The notes under the pieces: model-generated | Databases searched by the model: none | Seen by the model: only the letters and a program-made list of their open reading frames with translations | Told to the model about the DNA's origin: nothing | Made by a program: the position numbers and the translations under genes | DNA from: Bacillota bacterium | Lineage (GTDB): Bacteria; Bacillota; Clostridia; Oscillospirales; Ruminococcaceae | DNA length: 64,000 nucleotides | NCBI GenBank assembly: GCA_023421245.1 | Contig: JAEZTV010000015.1 | Location: forward strand, 31,608-95,607 | Direction: 5' to 3' | Part shown: in pieces, positions 43,680-52,897 of the stretch | Numbering within the stretch: the first letter of the stretch is position 1 | Layout: each line of letters begins with the position of its first letter

Positions 43680-44978
43680 ATGGAGAGCAGGAACTTTATA
43701 CCGGTGGACGGCGGGGTTACCGCCGCGAAGGAATTTTATGCAAACGGAATCAGCTGCGGCATCAAGCAGGCAATGAAATCGGCGGAGGTTGTTACCCATG
43801 CGGCTGTTGCGGCGAATGAACCGTCGCAAGAGCAGGATAAACCGATGAAACGTGATGTCGCTGCAATATTCAGCACGCGGCCTTGTGCCGCGGCTGCAGT
43901 CTACACCACCAACAAGGTAAAGGCGGCGCCGATACTGGTTACAAAGCAGCACCTTGCGCAGGGCAGCGCGCGTGCGGTAATTGTCAACAGCGGCAACGCA
44001 AACGCATGCAACGCTGACGGTATGGCGGTTGCAAACGAGATGTGCTCGCTGCTTGCGCATGCACTTTCCATCCGGTCGGATGAGGTGATTGTCGCCTCTA
44101 CCGGCGTCATCGGCGTTCCGCTGCCGGTGGAGGTAATTGCGGCGGGTGTCGGCCACCTGTGCGCAGGGCTTTCTGCCGAGGGGGGCAGCCTTGCCGCGGA
44201 AGCGATTATGACCACCGATACCTTCTCAAAACAGGCGGCGATATCGTTTGAGCTTGACGGCGTTACCTGTACCATCGGGGCAATGGCCAAGGGCTCGGGC
44301 ATGATTCACCCCAACATGGCGACGATGCTGGGCTTTCTCACCACCGATTGTGACATCACCCCCGAACTGCTGCAAGAGGCGCTTGCCGACTGTACGGCAG
44401 ATACCTTTAATATGGTGAGTGTAGACGGCGACACCTCCACCAACGATATGGCGTGTATCCTTGCAAACGGCGCAGCGGGCAACGAGCGGATTTCTAAAAA
44501 AGGCTCTTCTTACGACACCTTCTATGCCGCGCTACTAAGTGTGACCACCGCACTTGCCAAGATGCTTGCGAGGGATGGTGAGGGTGCAACAAAGCTTATT
44601 GAATGCACGGTCAGCGGCGCACCCGATGCAGATGCCGCAAAGAAGGCGGCAAAAAGCGTAATCGGTTCAAGTCTTTTTAAGGCTGCAATGTTTGGCGGCG
44701 ATGCAAACTGGGGGCGCATTTTATGCGCGCTTGGCTATGCGGACGCGGCATTTGCCATCGACAAAACCGAGATTACCATCGAAAGCGCTGCGGGCAGCGT
44801 TACGGTGTGCAGGCAGGGCGCGGGGGTAGCATTCTCCGAGGAGGAGGCGCTTGCGGTGCTTGGCGAGAACGAGATAAAAATCCTTATCAATCTGCATGAC
44901 GGCGGGGCGTCCTCCACCGCTTGGGGCTGCGATTTGACCTATGATTATGTGAAGATTAATGGCGATTACCGTACCTGA
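43680..44978 (+). CDS. argJ: Glutamate N-acetyltransferase/amino-acid acetyltransferase
   Basis: 432 residues from ATG 43680 (AAAGGA upstream; 43635 is possible). Recycles the acetyl group from acetylornithine to glutamate; bifunctional members also use acetyl-CoA. The precursor self-cleaves in KGSGMIHPNMATML before the second Thr, which becomes the nucleophile; the oxyanion-hole pair is in ASTGVIG. Start GGVTAAKEFYANGI matches the family opening. Since no argA is present in the window, the protein may supply both activities. Confidence 0.97.
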   Translation: MESRNFIPVDGGVTAAKEFYANGISCGIKQAMKSAEVVTHAAVAANEPSQEQDKPMKRDVAAIFSTRPCAAAAVYTTNKVKAAPILVTKQHLAQGSARAVIVNSGNANACNADGMAVANEMCSLLAHALSIRSDEVIVASTGVIGVPLPVEVIAAGVGHLCAGLSAEGGSLAAEAIMTTDTFSKQAAISFELDGVTCTIGAMAKGSGMIHPNMATMLGFLTTDCDITPELLQEALADCTADTFNMVSVDGDTSTNDMACILANGAAGNERISKKGSSYDTFYAALLSVTTALAKMLARDGEGATKLIECTVSGAPDADAAKKAAKSVIGSSLFKAAMFGGDANWGRILCALGYADAAFAIDKTEITIESAAGSVTVCRQGAGVAFSEEEALAVLGENEIKILINLHDGGASSTAWGCDLTYDYVKINGDYRT

Positions 44979-45003
44979 CGGCAGAAAGGGAAGGAGAAAA
45001 AAC

Positions 45004-45861
45004 ATGAAGATAACAAACAACGATAAAGCGCACGTACTGATTGAAGCCTTGCCCTACCTGCAAAAGTATTACAATAAGGTGATTGTCATTAAATACGGCG
45101 GCAACGCCATGCAAAGCGATGAGCTCAAACAAGCGGTCATGAGCGATATTGTATTGCTTTCGCTTGTGGGAGTAAAGATTGTGCTGGTGCACGGCGGCGG
45201 GCCCGAGATTACCGAGATGCTGGGCAAAATCGGCAAAGAGTCCCGCTTTGTGGGCGGGCTGCGCTATACCGACGAGGAAACTGCGGACATCGTGCAGATG
45301 GTGCTGGCAGGGCGCATCAACAAGGACCTTGTCAGCCTTCTAACAAGCCACAAGGGCAAGGCGATGGGACTGTGCGGTATTGACGGAAACATGATTACGG
45401 CTAAAAAGCTGGTTGCAGAGGAGGATCTCGGCTTTGTGGGCGAGATTGAACATGTGGATGTTAAGCCCATTCTCGACACCCTTGCAAACGGCTACATACC
45501 CGTTATTGCTACCGTAGCGTGTGACAGCTACGGCCAGGTTTACAACATCAACGCCGATACGGCGGCAGCGCGCATTGCGGCGGCGCTGGGTGCCGAGAAC
45601 CTTATTTTGATGACCGATATCCGCGGTCTTCTGCGCGACAAGGACGATGAAAGCTCGCTGATACCCGTTGTCAACGTAAGCGAGGTACCGCATTTGGTGC
45701 GTCAGGGCATCATCTCGGGCGGTATGATTCCGAAGGTGGAATGCTGTGTGGAGGCGGTGCGGCGCGGTGTGCGCAAGACGTTTATCATCGACGGGAGAAT
45801 CCCGCATTCCATCCTCATAGAAATGTTTTCAAACGAAGGCATCGGCACCATGTTTATTTAG
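45004..45861 (+). CDS. argB: Acetylglutamate kinase
   Basis: 285 residues from ATG 45004 (GGAAGGAG). Phosphorylates N-acetylglutamate. Amino-acid kinase family motifs: IKYGGNAM, VLVHGGGPEIT, and the C-terminal ADTAAARIAAALGAENLILMTDIRG and GGMIPKVE. The N-terminal helix (about 1-20, ALPYLQKYYNK) is the arginine-sensing type found in hexameric, feedback-inhibited kinases, so it is probably inhibited by arginine. Confidence 0.97.
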   Translation: MKITNNDKAHVLIEALPYLQKYYNKVIVIKYGGNAMQSDELKQAVMSDIVLLSLVGVKIVLVHGGGPEITEMLGKIGKESRFVGGLRYTDEETADIVQMVLAGRINKDLVSLLTSHKGKAMGLCGIDGNMITAKKLVAEEDLGFVGEIEHVDVKPILDTLANGYIPVIATVACDSYGQVYNINADTAAARIAAALGAENLILMTDIRGLLRDKDDESSLIPVVNVSEVPHLVRQGIISGGMIPKVECCVEAVRRGVRKTFIIDGRIPHSILIEMFSNEGIGTMFI

Positions 45862-45883
45862 ATAAAGTAAGGAGTGCATCAGT

Positions 45884-47083
45884 ATGCAAACTGCCACGAG
45901 TAAAACACAGGCAATCATCGGCGATTGTAATGATTATGTTTTAAATACCTACAACCGCTGCCCCGTAGCGTTGGTTAAGGGTGAACATGCCCGATGCACC
46001 GGAGCGGACGGCGAAGGGTACATAGACTTTACCAGCGGTATCGGCGTAAACGCACTGGGCTTTTGCGATGCCGAGTGGGCGCAGGCGGTAGCAAAGCAGG
46101 CGGCGACGCTAAACCATACCTCTAACCTGTTTTACTCCGAGCCGTGTATAAGGCTTGCAAAACGCCTTGCCGAGCTTACGGGCCTGAGCAAGACCTTCTT
46201 TGCAAACTCAGGAGCCGAGGCAAACGAGGGGCTCATTAAGCTTGCGCGCAAAAAAAGCTTTGACAAATACGGCGAAGGCAGAAGCCGTATTATTACGCTA
46301 AAGAACTCTTTCCACGGCAGAACGATCTCCACTCTGTCCGCCACGGGGCAGGATGTGTTTCGCAACTATTTTTCTCCGTTTACCGAGGGTTTTTCCTATG
46401 CTGACGCAAACGATCTGGAAAGCGTTAAGGCGCAGTGGGGCGACGATGTTTGCGGTGTGCTGCTTGAGGTTGTGCAGGGGGAAGGCGGCATTATACCGCT
46501 TGATCCTGCCTTTGTAAAGGCAATCGAAGCCCTGTGCCGCGAGAGGGATGCCGCCCTGCTTATTGACGAGGTACAGACCGGCATTGGACGCACCGGTACA
46601 TTCTTTGCCTACGAGCAGTACGGCATATCGCCCGATGCGGTATCGTTTGCCAAGGGCATCGGCGGCGGCTTGCCCCTCGGCGGATTTATGGTAAACGAGC
46701 AGTACGCCGCTGTGCTGACACCCGGCACGCATGCCACGACCTTCGGAGGCAACCCCATTGCGTGTGCGGGCGCTTTGACGGTGCTTGACCGTGTATCCGA
46801 CCCGGCATTCCTGTCGGAGGTCATAAAAAAGTCGGATTACATCAAAGAGCACCTGATTGCTATGCCGCATGTGACTGAACTTTCAGGACTTGGCCTGATG
46901 ATTGGCATCTCGCTTTCGTGCAAAGCATCCGCCGCACAGCTTGCGGGGGCGTGCGCGGATAGCGGGCTGCTCATCCTTACTGCAAAGGCAAAGCTTCGTA
47001 TGCTGCCGCCGCTTACAATCTCGTACGAGGAGATTGACGCAGGGCTTGCAATCCTTAAACAGGTTCTGCAAAGCGCGATGTAA
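45884..47083 (+). CDS. argD: Acetylornithine aminotransferase
   Basis: 399 residues, PLP-dependent class III aminotransferase. Pyridoxal-lysine in SFAKGIGGGLPLGGF (Lys about 251), LIDEVQTGIGRTG for the aspartate that binds the pyridine nitrogen, and NSGAEANEGLIKLAR for the phosphate-binding turn. Converts N-acetylglutamate semialdehyde to N-acetylornithine. Spacing of 22 bases to argB supports one operon. Confidence 0.97.
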   Translation: MQTATSKTQAIIGDCNDYVLNTYNRCPVALVKGEHARCTGADGEGYIDFTSGIGVNALGFCDAEWAQAVAKQAATLNHTSNLFYSEPCIRLAKRLAELTGLSKTFFANSGAEANEGLIKLARKKSFDKYGEGRSRIITLKNSFHGRTISTLSATGQDVFRNYFSPFTEGFSYADANDLESVKAQWGDDVCGVLLEVVQGEGGIIPLDPAFVKAIEALCRERDAALLIDEVQTGIGRTGTFFAYEQYGISPDAVSFAKGIGGGLPLGGFMVNEQYAAVLTPGTHATTFGGNPIACAGALTVLDRVSDPAFLSEVIKKSDYIKEHLIAMPHVTELSGLGLMIGISLSCKASAAQLAGACADSGLLILTAKAKLRMLPPLTISYEEIDAGLAILKQVLQSAM

Positions 47084-47163
47084 CGGGCATATACAACATC
47101 AGTACTATCTTAAAAGAGGTTTTTGCCAATGTGCAGAAACCCCGGAAGGGCAGTGATAACCCA

Positions 47164-48069
47164 ATGAAGCATTTATTAAAGATGGCCGACCTTACCGGCG
47201 AGGAGATTACCGAGCTGCTAAACCTTGCCGACCAGCTAAAATATGAGCAAAAGCACGGCATTACCCACCACCATCTTGCGGGCAAGACGCTTGGCATGAT
47301 CTTTCAAAAGGCGTCCACCCGTACGCGTGTATCGTTTGAGGTGGGCATGTACCAGCTTGGCGGGCAGGCGTTATTCTTAAACGCAAACGACATGCAGATA
47401 GGGCGCGGAGAGCCGGTGGAGGACACCGCACGCGTGCTTTCGCGCTACCTTGACGGCATAATGATTCGAACCTACAAGCAGCAGGAGGCCGAAGCGCTTG
47501 CGGAGTATGGCAGCATTCCCGTTATCAACGGGCTGACCGATTATGCTCACCCCTGTCAGGTGCTTGCCGACCTTATGACCATCCGCGAGTATAAGGGCGT
47601 GCTTAAAGGCCTGAAGCTGTGTTATGTCGGCGACGGCAACAACATGGCAAACTCGCTGATTGTGGGTGCGCTTAAATGCGGCATGACCGTTTCAGCGGCC
47701 ACCCCAAAGGGCTACGAGCCCGCCGTGACGGTGCTTGACTATGCAGACACCACCGGCGCGTTTGCCCTGACAAACGACCCCAAAGAGGCTGCGAAGGATG
47801 CGGATGTCGTCATCACCGATGTGTGGGCGTCGATGGGGCAGGAGCAGGACGCGGTGCGCCGCCGTCAGGAATTCAAGGGCTTTATGGTGGATACACTTTT
47901 GATGCAGCACGCAAGGCCGGACGCTATCGTACAGCACTGTCTGCCCGCGCATAAGGGCGAAGAGATTGCCGCCGACGTGTTTGAAGCCCACGCCGCCGAA
48001 ATCTTTGAGGAGGCCGAAAACCGCCTGCACGCGCAGAAGGCTGTACTCGTCAAGCTGATGGGCAGATAA
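47164..48069 (+). CDS. argF: Ornithine carbamoyltransferase
   Basis: 301 residues from ATG 47164. Carbamoyl-phosphate site KASTRTRVSFE, ornithine/catalytic motifs HPCQVLAD and HCLPAHKGEE (Cys of HCLP loop). Anabolic role is supported by its position as last gene of the cluster; a terminator follows. In-frame upstream ATG 47131 is rejected since the family begins MKHLL. Confidence 0.97.
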   Translation: MKHLLKMADLTGEEITELLNLADQLKYEQKHGITHHHLAGKTLGMIFQKASTRTRVSFEVGMYQLGGQALFLNANDMQIGRGEPVEDTARVLSRYLDGIMIRTYKQQEAEALAEYGSIPVINGLTDYAHPCQVLADLMTIREYKGVLKGLKLCYVGDGNNMANSLIVGALKCGMTVSAATPKGYEPAVTVLDYADTTGAFALTNDPKEAAKDADVVITDVWASMGQEQDAVRRRQEFKGFMVDTLLMQHARPDAIVQHCLPAHKGEEIAADVFEAHAAEIFEEAENRLHAQKAVLVKLMGR

Positions 48070-48086
48070 ATTGTTTGGCATACAGC

Positions 48087-48125
48087 AAAAGGCCGCATGG
48101 GGAAATTCCTCGTGCGGCCTTTTAT
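48087..48125 (+). terminator. Terminator of the arginine cluster
   Basis: AAAAGGCCGCA (48087-48097) pairs with TGCGGCCTTTT (48113-48123), with inner GGAA/TTCC pairs. Confidence 0.85.
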
Positions 48126-48149
48126 TGTTTTGCTCATTGGCAGGCTTTT

Positions 48150-48305
48150 ATACTTTACACATTAAAAAGTGCATGAATTTCCGTGCACGCGCGCAAAGCT
48201 GGGTTTTTGCCGGCGTTTACAGTAGGTCAATACACCTCCGGGCGTGTGGCAGGGTTTGCCTTGCGCACTTGTTTTCAGGTGGATTACTATATAATATACT
48301 AGTTT
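48150..48305. repeat. Interspersed repeat family A, copy 3
   Basis: Carries AATTTCCGTGCACGCG, GGCGTTTACAGTAGGTCAATACACCTCCGGGCGTG (same blocks as copy 2), GGCAGGGTTTGCCTTGCGCAC, and GTTTTCAGGTGGATTACTATAT. GTGCA and TGCAC flank the ATTTCC loop, a different stem sequence from copies 2 and 4. The remaining 48306-48430 is the leader of the reductase gene. Confidence 0.65.
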
Positions 48306-48430
48306 TGTGGTATACTAAACCTAATATGCGGTTGCCGGTTTACGGCAGGGTTTTTACCGAATTTGTCGACCGAACAACTGTAAACAATAAGCGGGCTTCC
48401 CCGTACGGAAGCGGAAAGGCGAGGGATAGT

Positions 48431-49282
48431 ATGAACAGTTTACAAGACACCTACACACTGCACAACGGAGTGAAAATCCCCTGCGTTGGCTTTGGCACTT
48501 GGCAGATTCCCGACGGAGATGCTGCCTATACCGCGGTAACACAGGCAATCGAGTGCGGCTACCGCCACATCGATACCGCGGCTGCCTACGAGAATGAGGA
48601 GAGTGTGGGGCGCGCTGTGCGTGAATGCGGGGTAGACCGCAGCGAATTGTTTGTGACCACCAAGCTGTGGAACAGCGACCACGGGTACGACAACACCATG
48701 CGTGCCTTTGAGGCGAGCATGCGGCGTCTGGGGCTTGAGTATCTTGACCTGTATCTGATTCACTGGCCGGTTCCCGTCGGCCATAAGCACGATTATAAAG
48801 AACTCAACCGCGATTCATGGAGGGCGTTTGAGGAGCTTTACCATGCGGGACGCATCAAGGCAATTGGGGTAAGCAACTTTTTGGTGCATCATCTCAAGGA
48901 CTTGTTTGAAACCTGCGAGATTAAGCCAATGGTAAACCAGATTGAGCTTCATCCCGAATACACGCAGGAGGAGCTTGCGCTGTTTTGCAAAAACAACAAT
49001 ATCGTTGTCGAGGCATGGAGCCCGCTGATGCAGGGGCGTATCTTCAAGCTGCCGCTGCTGCGTGAGCTTAGCGAAAAATACGGCAAATCGGTGTCACAGG
49101 TTGCGCTGCGCTGGTATGTACAAAAGGGAATTATTCCGCTGCCAAAGGCATCCAGCCGCGATCATGTTCTGCAAAATGGCGATATATTCGGTTTTGCTCT
49201 ATCTGATGAGGATGTTGCAAAGATCGACGGTCTGGGCACCACAGGCAGAATCGGCTCCGACCCTGATAATATCAATTTCTAG
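48431..49282 (+). CDS. Aldo/keto reductase
   Basis: NADPH-dependent carbonyl reductase of the AKR superfamily, 283 residues. Active-site residues lie in YRHIDTAAAYENE (Asp, Tyr), TTKLWNSDHG (Lys) and LIHWPVP (His); coenzyme loop in PLPKASSRDHV (K/R). The family opening LHNGVKIPCVGFGTWQIP fits. ATG 48431 with GCGAGGGA upstream; a long in-frame ORF to 48071 includes repeat A and is rejected. Substrate unknown; 2,5-diketo-gluconate reductase-like. Confidence 0.93.
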   Translation: MNSLQDTYTLHNGVKIPCVGFGTWQIPDGDAAYTAVTQAIECGYRHIDTAAAYENEESVGRAVRECGVDRSELFVTTKLWNSDHGYDNTMRAFEASMRRLGLEYLDLYLIHWPVPVGHKHDYKELNRDSWRAFEELYHAGRIKAIGVSNFLVHHLKDLFETCEIKPMVNQIELHPEYTQEELALFCKNNNIVVEAWSPLMQGRIFKLPLLRELSEKYGKSVSQVALRWYVQKGIIPLPKASSRDHVLQNGDIFGFALSDEDVAKIDGLGTTGRIGSDPDNINF

Positions 49283-49316
49283 CCAAAAAAAGTTAATCTT
49301 TCTGCAATATTCTTAA

Positions 49317-49373
49317 TTGACGAAAGCTTCCAGATGCGTTATACTCTTTATTGAACAATTGTTCAATAAAGAG
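49317..49373 (+). promoter_or_regulatory. Promoter with a 30 bp perfect palindromic operator
   Basis: -35 TTGACG (49317-49322), 17-base spacer, -10 TATACT (49340-49345). A perfect palindrome of two 15-base arms (49344-49358 CTCTTTATTGAACAA, 49359-49373 TTGTTCAATAAAGAG) starts in the -10 and ends at the ribosome site. Very likely the site of the TetR protein encoded downstream. Confidence 0.8.
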
Positions 49374-49386
49374 TGGAGGCATGGTT

Positions 49387-50859
49387 ATGACAAAACGTAC
49401 GGCGATCATCGGCGCGGGGCTTGCCGGTCTTAGCGCGGGCATTTACCTGCAGAAAAACGGCGTGCAAACCGAAATTTTTGAGATTTCCGGCCAAACGGGC
49501 GGTATGTGTACCGCGTGGCAGCGCGATGGCTATTGGTTTGACGGCTGCATTGACTGGATGGTAGGCACCAAACAGGGTGATGGATTTCACAAGCTTTACC
49601 TGGAAACAGGCGCGCTCACACCCGATACCGAGATCTATAACGCACCCAGCGTCTTAGCCGAGATTGGCGGCAGAATGTATGACATTCCGATGGATTTGGG
49701 TAGGTTTGAGTCCTTTCTGACAGCACTATCGCCGCAGGATGAAAAACCGATTAAAGGCCTCTGCAAAAAAATAAAAAAGATGGCCGAAACGCCGATGCCT
49801 ACGGGTATTGTGGGTAGCTTTGGCGAAATGGTTGACATGCTTATATCCAGCAGCGGTTTTTTTAGCCTGGCGATAAGCGGCTCGGGCATAACGGTGGCCG
49901 ACTATGCAAAGCGCTTTGCGAGCGATGAAATACGTGCCATACTTTACAATCTGATGCCGGCCGAGTTTTCTGTGTTGGCGCTTGTTTTGATGCTCGGCAC
50001 ACGCATGGGCGGCAATGCAGGCTACCCCATGGGCGGCGCGCGAGACGTAGCGCGGGGTATGACCGAACACTATCTCTCATTGGGCGGCACACTGCACCTC
50101 TCCACTAAGGTTGATAAAATTGAGGTAACAGACGGCAAAGCGACCGCAGTCGAGGCAAAAGGGGTACGCTACGAGGCGGATTCGGTCATTGCGGCCTGTG
50201 ATATGTACGATACCATCTACCGCATGCTGGATGGAAAATACCGCCACACTAAGCTTGAGCAGATGCTGCGCGAGGCGCCGCTGTTTCCGCCGCTGTGTGT
50301 CGTATCGTTTGGCCTTTCTAAAAAGCTTGGTCTGCCCTATGCCGTAACATATGAATGCAAGGGCGAGATTGCGTGTGCGGGCGAGCCGGGAACGCCGGAT
50401 TATATGGATGTGGACACACTTAGCATAAAGGCATTTGAGTTTGACCCATCCGCAGCACCCGAGGGACATACCAGTGCGGTGGCTATGTTTAGCGCGCCGC
50501 TGGATTACTGGAAGAACCTGCGTAACAGCGACATGGACGCTTACCGCAGACGCAAGGATGAGCTTGCCGCACAGGCCATACAGGCAATTGAAAAGCGTCT
50601 GCCGGGCTTCGCACAAGCCATTGTGGTGACCGATGTAGCAACCCCTGCCACCTATGTGCGCTATGCAAACCTTTACAAAGGCTCGTGGGAGGGCTTTGCG
50701 CCGACAGCTAAAACGGTTGGAAAACAGCTAAAACCTACGATTGACGGCGTAAAGGGGTTGTATCTTGCCGGCCAGTGGGTTACAGTAGGCGGCGGACTGT
50801 GTACGGCGGTGGGGTCAGGACGCAGCGCGGCCCTACAGACACTGAAATACCTGCGCTGA
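49387..50859 (+). CDS. FAD-dependent oxidoreductase (phytoene desaturase/CrtI-like)
   Basis: 490 residues from ATG 49387. N-terminal Rossmann motif RTAIIGAGLAGLSAGIYLQKNG followed by EIFEISGQTGGMCTAW, and a C-terminal FAD motif GLYLAGQWVTVGGGLCTAVGSGRSAA, match the CrtI/amine-oxidase-like flavoproteins. Anaerobes often carry this type without carotenoid genes; the substrate is then unknown, possibly a lipid. First gene of an operon with TetR and an SDR enzyme, under a palindrome-containing promoter. Confidence 0.88.
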   Translation: MTKRTAIIGAGLAGLSAGIYLQKNGVQTEIFEISGQTGGMCTAWQRDGYWFDGCIDWMVGTKQGDGFHKLYLETGALTPDTEIYNAPSVLAEIGGRMYDIPMDLGRFESFLTALSPQDEKPIKGLCKKIKKMAETPMPTGIVGSFGEMVDMLISSSGFFSLAISGSGITVADYAKRFASDEIRAILYNLMPAEFSVLALVLMLGTRMGGNAGYPMGGARDVARGMTEHYLSLGGTLHLSTKVDKIEVTDGKATAVEAKGVRYEADSVIAACDMYDTIYRMLDGKYRHTKLEQMLREAPLFPPLCVVSFGLSKKLGLPYAVTYECKGEIACAGEPGTPDYMDVDTLSIKAFEFDPSAAPEGHTSAVAMFSAPLDYWKNLRNSDMDAYRRRKDELAAQAIQAIEKRLPGFAQAIVVTDVATPATYVRYANLYKGSWEGFAPTAKTVGKQLKPTIDGVKGLYLAGQWVTVGGGLCTAVGSGRSAALQTLKYLR

Positions 50860-50874
50860 AAGAAGGAAATGGGG

Positions 50875-51459
50875 ATGGGCATGAACAAACGCGAGCAGCA
50901 AAGACAGCGCCGCAGAGAAGAAATATTGCTGTGCGCCGCCGACCTGTTCATCACCAAAGGGTACGAGGCAACCGGTATCCGCGACATTGCCGCGCGTTTG
51001 AACATCAGCACCGGCCTGTTTTTTAACTATTTCGAGAGTAAGGAAAAGGCATATTTTGAGCTGATTCAGATTGGCGTGCAAACGCCCCGGGTGCTTGTTG
51101 AGCAATGCATGAAGGAGCCCTCGCCCATCCAGGTATTTCGTGTAATTGCAAAAGAGATATTCGGCGCGCTCCGCGAAAGCTCGTTTACGGCAAAGATGTT
51201 TTTGCTGATGATGCAGGCTACCAATTCCGAAAGTTTGCCGGCATCGGTTAAAGAGCTGCTAAACGATTTTGACATGGTAACGCCGATGATTTCATTAGTC
51301 CGGCAGGGGCAGGCATTAGGTGAAATCCGTGCGGGAGACCCCTATGCGATTGCCATCGCCTACTGGGGTGCGATACAGGGAATTGCGGAGTACGCGGCGG
51401 TTAATCCGATGATTCCATTACCCGAGCCGGAATGGATTGTGCAGATGATTAAAAAATAA
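50875..51459 (+). CDS. TetR-family transcriptional regulator
   Basis: 194 residues. Helix-turn-helix in EILLCAADLFITKGYEATGIRDIAARLNISTGLFFNYFESKE (about 18-59), followed by an all-helical ligand domain. Start at ATG 50875 (AAGG eight bases upstream) or 50881. Lies 15 bases behind the oxidoreductase. Likely autorepressor binding the 49344-49373 palindrome; ligand unknown, probably a hydrophobic substrate of the operon's redox enzymes. Confidence 0.9.
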   Translation: MGMNKREQQRQRRREEILLCAADLFITKGYEATGIRDIAARLNISTGLFFNYFESKEKAYFELIQIGVQTPRVLVEQCMKEPSPIQVFRVIAKEIFGALRESSFTAKMFLLMMQATNSESLPASVKELLNDFDMVTPMISLVRQGQALGEIRAGDPYAIAIAYWGAIQGIAEYAAVNPMIPLPEPEWIVQMIKK

Positions 51460-51496
51460 AAGGACACCACGATACAAATGAGAGGAACCACATAGT

Positions 51497-52270
51497 ATGA
51501 AGGCTTTGATTACAGGTGCGAGCTCGGGCATTGGGCGCGATATGGCGCGCGTGCTTGCCGGCATGGGGCATGATCTTATTCTGACCGCGCGCAGAACCGA
51601 CCGATTGCAGGAGCTTAAGAATGAGCTTGGGAGCAACGTGACCATACTGCCGTTTGACCTTGCAAACACACAGGACTGCTATGCGCTGTATGAACAGGTG
51701 AAGGGCGAGAACATCGACATCCTCATCAACAACGCGGGCTTTGGGGTGTTTGGCGCGTTTGACGAAACTGACCTTGCACGTGAGCTTGGGATGATAAACG
51801 TCAACATCTGCGCGCTGCATATCCTTACCAAGCTGTTTTTACGTGATTTTATTAAGGCCAACCGTGGCTATATCCTCAATGTATCGTCCTCGGCCGCGTT
51901 TTTGCCGGGGCCGCTGTTATCGGGGTATTATGCTTCCAAGGCGTATGTGATGCGCCTGACCACCGCGGTACATGAGGAATTGCGGCGCAGGGGGAGCAAG
52001 GTTTCGGTCAGCGTGCTCTGTCCGGGACCGGTGCATACTGAGTTTGACCGTACTGCAGGCGTAGAATTCAGCCTGAAATCACTTTCCAGTGAGTATGTTG
52101 CGGGGTACGCCATCAAGCAGATGCTGCGCCGCAAGCTAATTATTGTACCGGGTACACAGATGAAGGCTGCCTATGTGTTTGGACGATTGTTGTCTGAACC
52201 GCTTCTTGCGCGCATAGCGTATAACCAACAGCATCGTAAGCAGGATGGGGGGACCAAGCCAAAAGGCTAG
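51497..52270 (+). CDS. Short-chain dehydrogenase/reductase
   Basis: Classical SDR, 257 residues. Coenzyme motif TGASSGIGRDMA (TGxxxGIG), NNAG (INNAGFGVFG), catalytic Ser in NVSSSAAF and Tyr-Lys in YYASKAYV. The Arg pair RRTDRL after strand 2 favours NADPH. Together with the FAD enzyme it could modify a lipid or ketone. A terminator follows. Confidence 0.92.
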   Translation: MKALITGASSGIGRDMARVLAGMGHDLILTARRTDRLQELKNELGSNVTILPFDLANTQDCYALYEQVKGENIDILINNAGFGVFGAFDETDLARELGMINVNICALHILTKLFLRDFIKANRGYILNVSSSAAFLPGPLLSGYYASKAYVMRLTTAVHEELRRRGSKVSVSVLCPGPVHTEFDRTAGVEFSLKSLSSEYVAGYAIKQMLRRKLIIVPGTQMKAAYVFGRLLSEPLLARIAYNQQHRKQDGGTKPKG

Positions 52271-52296
52271 GCTTGCCTTTACCGATTAACACAGCC

Positions 52297-52336
52297 AAAA
52301 ACGGCATGAACGCAGAGTCGCGTTCATGCCGTTTTT
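52297..52336. terminator. Terminator after the SDR gene
   Basis: 17 bp arms (52297-52313, AAAAACGGCATGAACGC; 52320-52336) with loop AGAGTC, A-run before and T-run after. Confidence 0.88.
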
Positions 52337-52452
52337 ATGATTTATCAGACTTTATATAATCAAGCACGTGACCTAAAACAGCTTTTCATTTATAGGTTTT
52401 CCGGCATAAAACGGTGCGGATAAAAATTAGTTAAAATATTCTATAAAAGGGG

Positions 52453-52503
52453 TTGACAGAATAACTGTACTATTGTATTATTGTATTAACGACCTAGTAC
52501 AGT
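52453..52503 (+). promoter_or_regulatory. Promoter and operator of the second GntR-ABC operon
   Basis: -35 TTGACA (52453-52458), 17-base spacer, -10 TATTAT (52476-52481). CTGTACTA (from 52466) and TAGTACAG (to 52503) form a 22-base-spaced inverted repeat around the -10; TTGTATTA occurs twice inside. Confidence 0.7.
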
Positions 52504-52525
52504 AATACAAAAAGGAGATGAGAGA

Positions 52526-52897
52526 GTGACGTGGGAACTAAAATCCGACCGGCCAATCTACCGGCAGTTGGTGGAGCATATTCAGCTTAAGATTATATCG
52601 GGCGGTTACCAGCCGGGTGAACGGCTGCCATCTGTGCGCGATCTGGCGGCGGAAGCTGCGGTAAACCCCAACACCATGCAAAAGGCACTTGCAGAGCTTG
52701 AGCAGAGCGGGCTTGTGTTTGCACAGCGCACAAGCGGACGCTACATTACGGAGGATGCGGACATGATATCTAAACTCAAAGACGAACTTGCCAGACAGCA
52801 GATTACAGAATTCCTGGATCGGATGGCGCAGTTAGGCCTCGGCCGCGAGGAAATTATACGGCTCATGACAGAGATTAGGGAGGGGAGCGAACAATGA
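52526..52897 (+). CDS. GntR-family regulator, YtrA subfamily
   Basis: 123 residues from GTG 52526 (AAAGGAGA). Winged helix-turn-helix: PIYRQLVEHIQLKIISGGYQPGERLPSVRDLAAEAAVNPNTMQKAL, followed by only a short helical tail with KDELARQQITEFL. YtrA-type repressors regulate ABC exporters in the same operon. The TGA overlaps the ATPase start (ATGA). Cognate operator is probably the TGTACTA repeat in its promoter. Similar in layout to the minus-strand set at 15586-17456. Confidence 0.92.
   Translation: MTWELKSDRPIYRQLVEHIQLKIISGGYQPGERLPSVRDLAAEAAVNPNTMQKALAELEQSGLVFAQRTSGRYITEDADMISKLKDELARQQITEFLDRMAQLGLGREEIIRLMTEIREGSEQ

Noticed and set aside
48071..48430. N-terminal extension of the aldo/keto reductase
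   Set aside because: Encoded by the arg terminator and family A repeat; family starts at MNSLQDTYTLHNG.
49387..50859. Carotenoid pathway membership of the CrtI-like enzyme
   Set aside because: No phytoene synthase or other carotenoid gene nearby; the family is functionally broad.
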